This document shows positions 14,348-16,381 of a stretch of DNA of 16,381 nucleotides, one piece after another. The position numbers and the translations under genes were made by a program. A model generated the notes under the pieces. That model worked only from the letters and a program-made list of their open reading frames with translations, was not told where the DNA came from and made no database searches. Source of the stretch: an uncultured Anaerolineaceae bacterium. Its GTDB lineage: Bacteria > Chloroflexota > Anaerolineae > Anaerolineales > Anaerolineaceae. The first letter of the stretch is position 1. Each line of letters opens with the position of its first letter. The stretch covers positions 1 to 16,381 of the forward strand of contig CALESS010000536.1 in assembly GCA_937907495.1 (NCBI GenBank), given 5' to 3'.

Positions 14348-16006
14348 CTAGCGCAGGATGGTGGGCAAAAAGATTGGATAGATGATGTATTCTTTGGCGC
14401 CCATATCGCAGGCAGGACCAAACGGGCGGGGTTCGTAATTCTGGTCCACCACCAACAAGCGATTATTAGCCCCTGCCCCGAAACAACCAGCCGGGTCAGC
14501 GCTGTCAATCGCCGGGCTGTTGACCAGCGGCGTATGAAAGCGGGTTACAGTGTTCCCCTCCATAAGATCCCCGAGCAGCGCATCAATAGGCGTACTAGTC
14601 CCGACAAGCTGCCCGGTTGAACCACTGCTGATATCGCAAAAGCTGAGCTGGGAAATTCCCAGCAGGCTGTAATACAATTCCACGCTTCCCACGCAGTCGC
14701 GGATTCGGAGCGCAAACATTGCCGAAGTCAGGTCATGGTTGCCCGCCACAATGCTGTTCCGAAGGTACAACGTACTATCCGAAGCGTTGTAAAAGCCGCC
14801 CCCATTGCCATTATTTTCCTGTCCTCCCAGGCGGTCAGCGGCGTTATCCGTGATTGTGGTGTTAAACAGGGTGATGGTGCTGTGGGTATCATTTGCGATA
14901 TAGATTCCTCCGCCGTGAAGGAAAGCCTCATTACCACTGATCGTACTATTTTCGATATTCGTCTGGGAGCTTGAACTATGGTTGGAAAAATAAAGCCCAC
15001 CGCCGTGACCGCTGAGGGCAATATTGCCGGATATTTCGCTGTTGACCAGGTTCATCCCCGCGTTTGATAGTACCAACCCAAATTCGTCAGAGATTGAAAT
15101 CCCGCCACCGCTGACCGCCTGGTTGTTACTGATTCGCGTATCCTTGATATACACCGAGCCACTGCCATCCGGGTTCTGCACATTGTAACCATTGATATAA
15201 ATCGCGCCACCGGAAGCACCGGCGGTGTTGTTCTCGAAGATCGAATTGAAAATATGTTTAAGGTCAAGGGAGTTGGAAGAAGAAATATTGTAGATCGCTC
15301 CGCCATATGCACCGGCGCTGTTTGCGGTGAAGGTGCTGTTCTGAATATTAAATGTGCCCATATTATTCAAAATCGCTCCCCCGTTGGCATTGGTGCTGTT
15401 GTTGCGGACCGTGCAGTTGGTCATCTCCAGGTGGCCTTTATTATAGATGGCACCGCCGCCCTTATCCACACCAATGGCGCTGGAGGTATAGTTCAGATTT
15501 TCAAGTATTACCGAATCCAGCCACAATGCGCTGAAGTTATTGGTCAGCCCAATGGTCTTACCATTCGCGATACGAACATCATAAACCTTGAGTACGGCTG
15601 GAGCGCCCAATTCGCCGGATATCACCATCCCGCGTGCACTACTGGTGCTGGAAATGGTGGCTTTTGCCCCGCTTCCGGGTGCAGTCTGGATCGAGACCTG
15701 ATCGGCGGTGATCATTAAAAGGGTCTCAGGTATGTAGGTTGTGTCGCGCTCCAGGTTGATAATCACCTCCACCTGTGTTCCGCCTGCACCCAGCGCATTG
15801 GCTTCAACGATCGCTGCCCGTAGGGAGCAAACCCCGGGCGCGGAGGCACAGACCCCATCACCAGGAAGGACATCCGTGGTATCAGCAATCGTATTGACAT
15901 TGAAAATGTAACTCGCTGGGGGATCCGCCTGTACCGGGGCAACCGGGTGCAGCCCCACGAGCAAAACCAAAAGCAGGAAAGTGCGGAATAAGTGAGATAA
16001 TTTCAT
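14348..16006 (-). CDS. Secreted parallel beta-helix (PMP/CSLREA-like) surface protein
   Basis: The 552-residue protein has a signal peptide (hydrophobic LLLVLLVGL, probable cleavage after VQA at 27). A CSLREA-like segment follows, GVCSLRAAIVEANALG (58-73). A right-handed beta-helix of about eight GG[AG]-[IL]-type turns comes next (about 184, 209, 235, 266, 300, 335, 365, 402), with Asn-rich NSTFTAN/NSTISGN steps, as in polymorphic outer-membrane-type repeats. The C-terminus (about 521-539) carries the RPFGPACDMGAKE choice-of-anchor-Q-like signature and ends in YPIFLPTILR, similar to the short hydrophobic tails of many Chloroflexota surface proteins. No membrane helix is present after the signal peptide. 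GGAGG lies 5 bases before the ATG. The likely role is adhesion or surface display; no catalytic residues can be assigned. It is a single gene, convergent with the lipoprotein gene. Confidence 0.85.
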   Translation of the reverse strand: MKLSHLFRTFLLLVLLVGLHPVAPVQADPPASYIFNVNTIADTTDVLPGDGVCASAPGVCSLRAAIVEANALGAGGTQVEVIINLERDTTYIPETLLMITADQVSIQTAPGSGAKATISSTSSARGMVISGELGAPAVLKVYDVRIANGKTIGLTNNFSALWLDSVILENLNYTSSAIGVDKGGGAIYNKGHLEMTNCTVRNNSTNANGGAILNNMGTFNIQNSTFTANSAGAYGGAIYNISSSNSLDLKHIFNSIFENNTAGASGGAIYINGYNVQNPDGSGSVYIKDTRISNNQAVSGGGISISDEFGLVLSNAGMNLVNSEISGNIALSGHGGGLYFSNHSSSSQTNIENSTISGNEAFLHGGGIYIANDTHSTITLFNTTITDNAADRLGGQENNGNGGGFYNASDSTLYLRNSIVAGNHDLTSAMFALRIRDCVGSVELYYSLLGISQLSFCDISSGSTGQLVGTSTPIDALLGDLMEGNTVTRFHTPLVNSPAIDSADPAGCFGAGANNRLLVVDQNYEPRPFGPACDMGAKEYIIYPIFLPTILR

Positions 16007-16381
16007 GGCATCCTCCAGTAGAAATTGGTCAGGTTACTTCACAACGAACGCAATGACATAGAGAAAACCGAGGTTCACCCACGGGAATTGAAATCGCCGC
16101 CACCACAGTTTTCAATGAGGAAAGTGCATGGTCTGCAAAACCTGGTTATCTCAATTGTAAGGAGGATGCGTCAAGAAAACGTCAATTTTCACCCGGGGAT
16201 GGGGAATCGAACAGTTGAATACGGGAGGTTGAAAGCACTGACCAGGCCTTCGTGAAACAAATAAATACACTTTGAGCCACACAGGCAGCAGACTTTTCCT
16301 TTTTTGGGAAGGAATTCCATCCCACGAAGTTCCACCCTCTTTAGATATAATTTTTTAGCCCACCTGGTCCAGCCCATTATA
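16007..16381. other. 375-bp region upstream of the beta-helix gene
   Basis: No convincing gene is seen. It contains the ribosome site of the beta-helix gene, a GGAATTCC palindrome (16311-16318), and at the window edge a minus-strand TATAAT (16381-16376) that could be a distant -10 box with its -35 outside the window. A short minus-strand ORF (16189-16377) with a CCLCGSKC stretch has no ribosome site that I can see within the window. Confidence 0.45.

Noticed and set aside
16025..16255. Plus-strand ORF (76 aa) upstream of the beta-helix gene
   Set aside because: No ribosome site, no recognisable features and unremarkable composition.
16329..16340. AGAGGGTGGAAC on the minus strand, resembling a T-box antiterminator core
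   Set aside because: The following bases do not match the ACCGCG continuation, no antiterminator/terminator pair could be drawn, and the downstream gene is not amino-acid or tRNA related.

Overview
The window looks like chromosomal DNA of a Gram-positive-like or monoderm environmental bacterium, most plausibly Chloroflexota (Anaerolineae-like). This is inferred from style: a lipoprotein with a Thr/Pro-rich spacer after the lipobox Cys, an ECF sigma factor paired with an anti-sigma protein carrying a TolB-like propeller, and a secreted beta-helix protein ending in a short hydrophobic '..FLPTILR' tail. No rRNA or tRNA is present, so the lineage cannot be proven here.

Region 1 (1-5928, + strand) is a tight sugar-acid/inositol operon: the 3' end of uxaE (tagaturonate/fructuronate epimerase), an unassigned zinc alcohol dehydrogenase, iolG (Gfo/Idh/MocA inositol dehydrogenase), iolN (creatininase-fold hydrolase), iolM (zinc-type scyllo-inosose dehydrogenase) and iolO (5-keto-L-gluconate epimerase). 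Together they match the Thermotoga-type inositol route: myo-inositol -> scyllo-inosose -> diketo-inositol -> 5-keto-L-gluconate -> D-tagaturonate, with UxaE then giving D-fructuronate, which enters ordinary hexuronate catabolism. The first dehydrogenase is an extra piece without an assigned step. A strong hairpin lies just before iolO.

Region 2 (5944-9235, - strand) runs comM/yifB -> TSPPY-type DNA methyltransferase -> PmeII-like type II restriction endonuclease. The two R-M genes overlap by GTGA and are visibly more AT-rich than their neighbours, suggesting a restriction-modification cassette inserted behind comM. It converges on iolO with only 15 bases between.

Region 3 (9236-12319, + strand) holds a divergent intergenic region with candidate promoters and short direct repeats, then an ECF sigma factor translationally overlapped (8 nt) by a 757-residue single-pass membrane protein: short cytoplasmic N-terminus, one membrane helix, a beta-rich middle, a polyglycine run and a WD40/PD40-like propeller. 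This is a probable sigma/anti-sigma signalling pair.

Region 4 (12320-16381) has surface or secreted proteins and long intergenic stretches: a lipoprotein metallophosphoesterase (+) converging on a secreted parallel beta-helix protein (-). The gaps contain hairpins, a reasonable sigma-70-type promoter, a 12-bp perfect palindrome next to an orphan Shine-Dalgarno sequence, and a possible gene remnant with an in-frame TAG. No mobile element, CRISPR array, tRNA or rRNA was seen.
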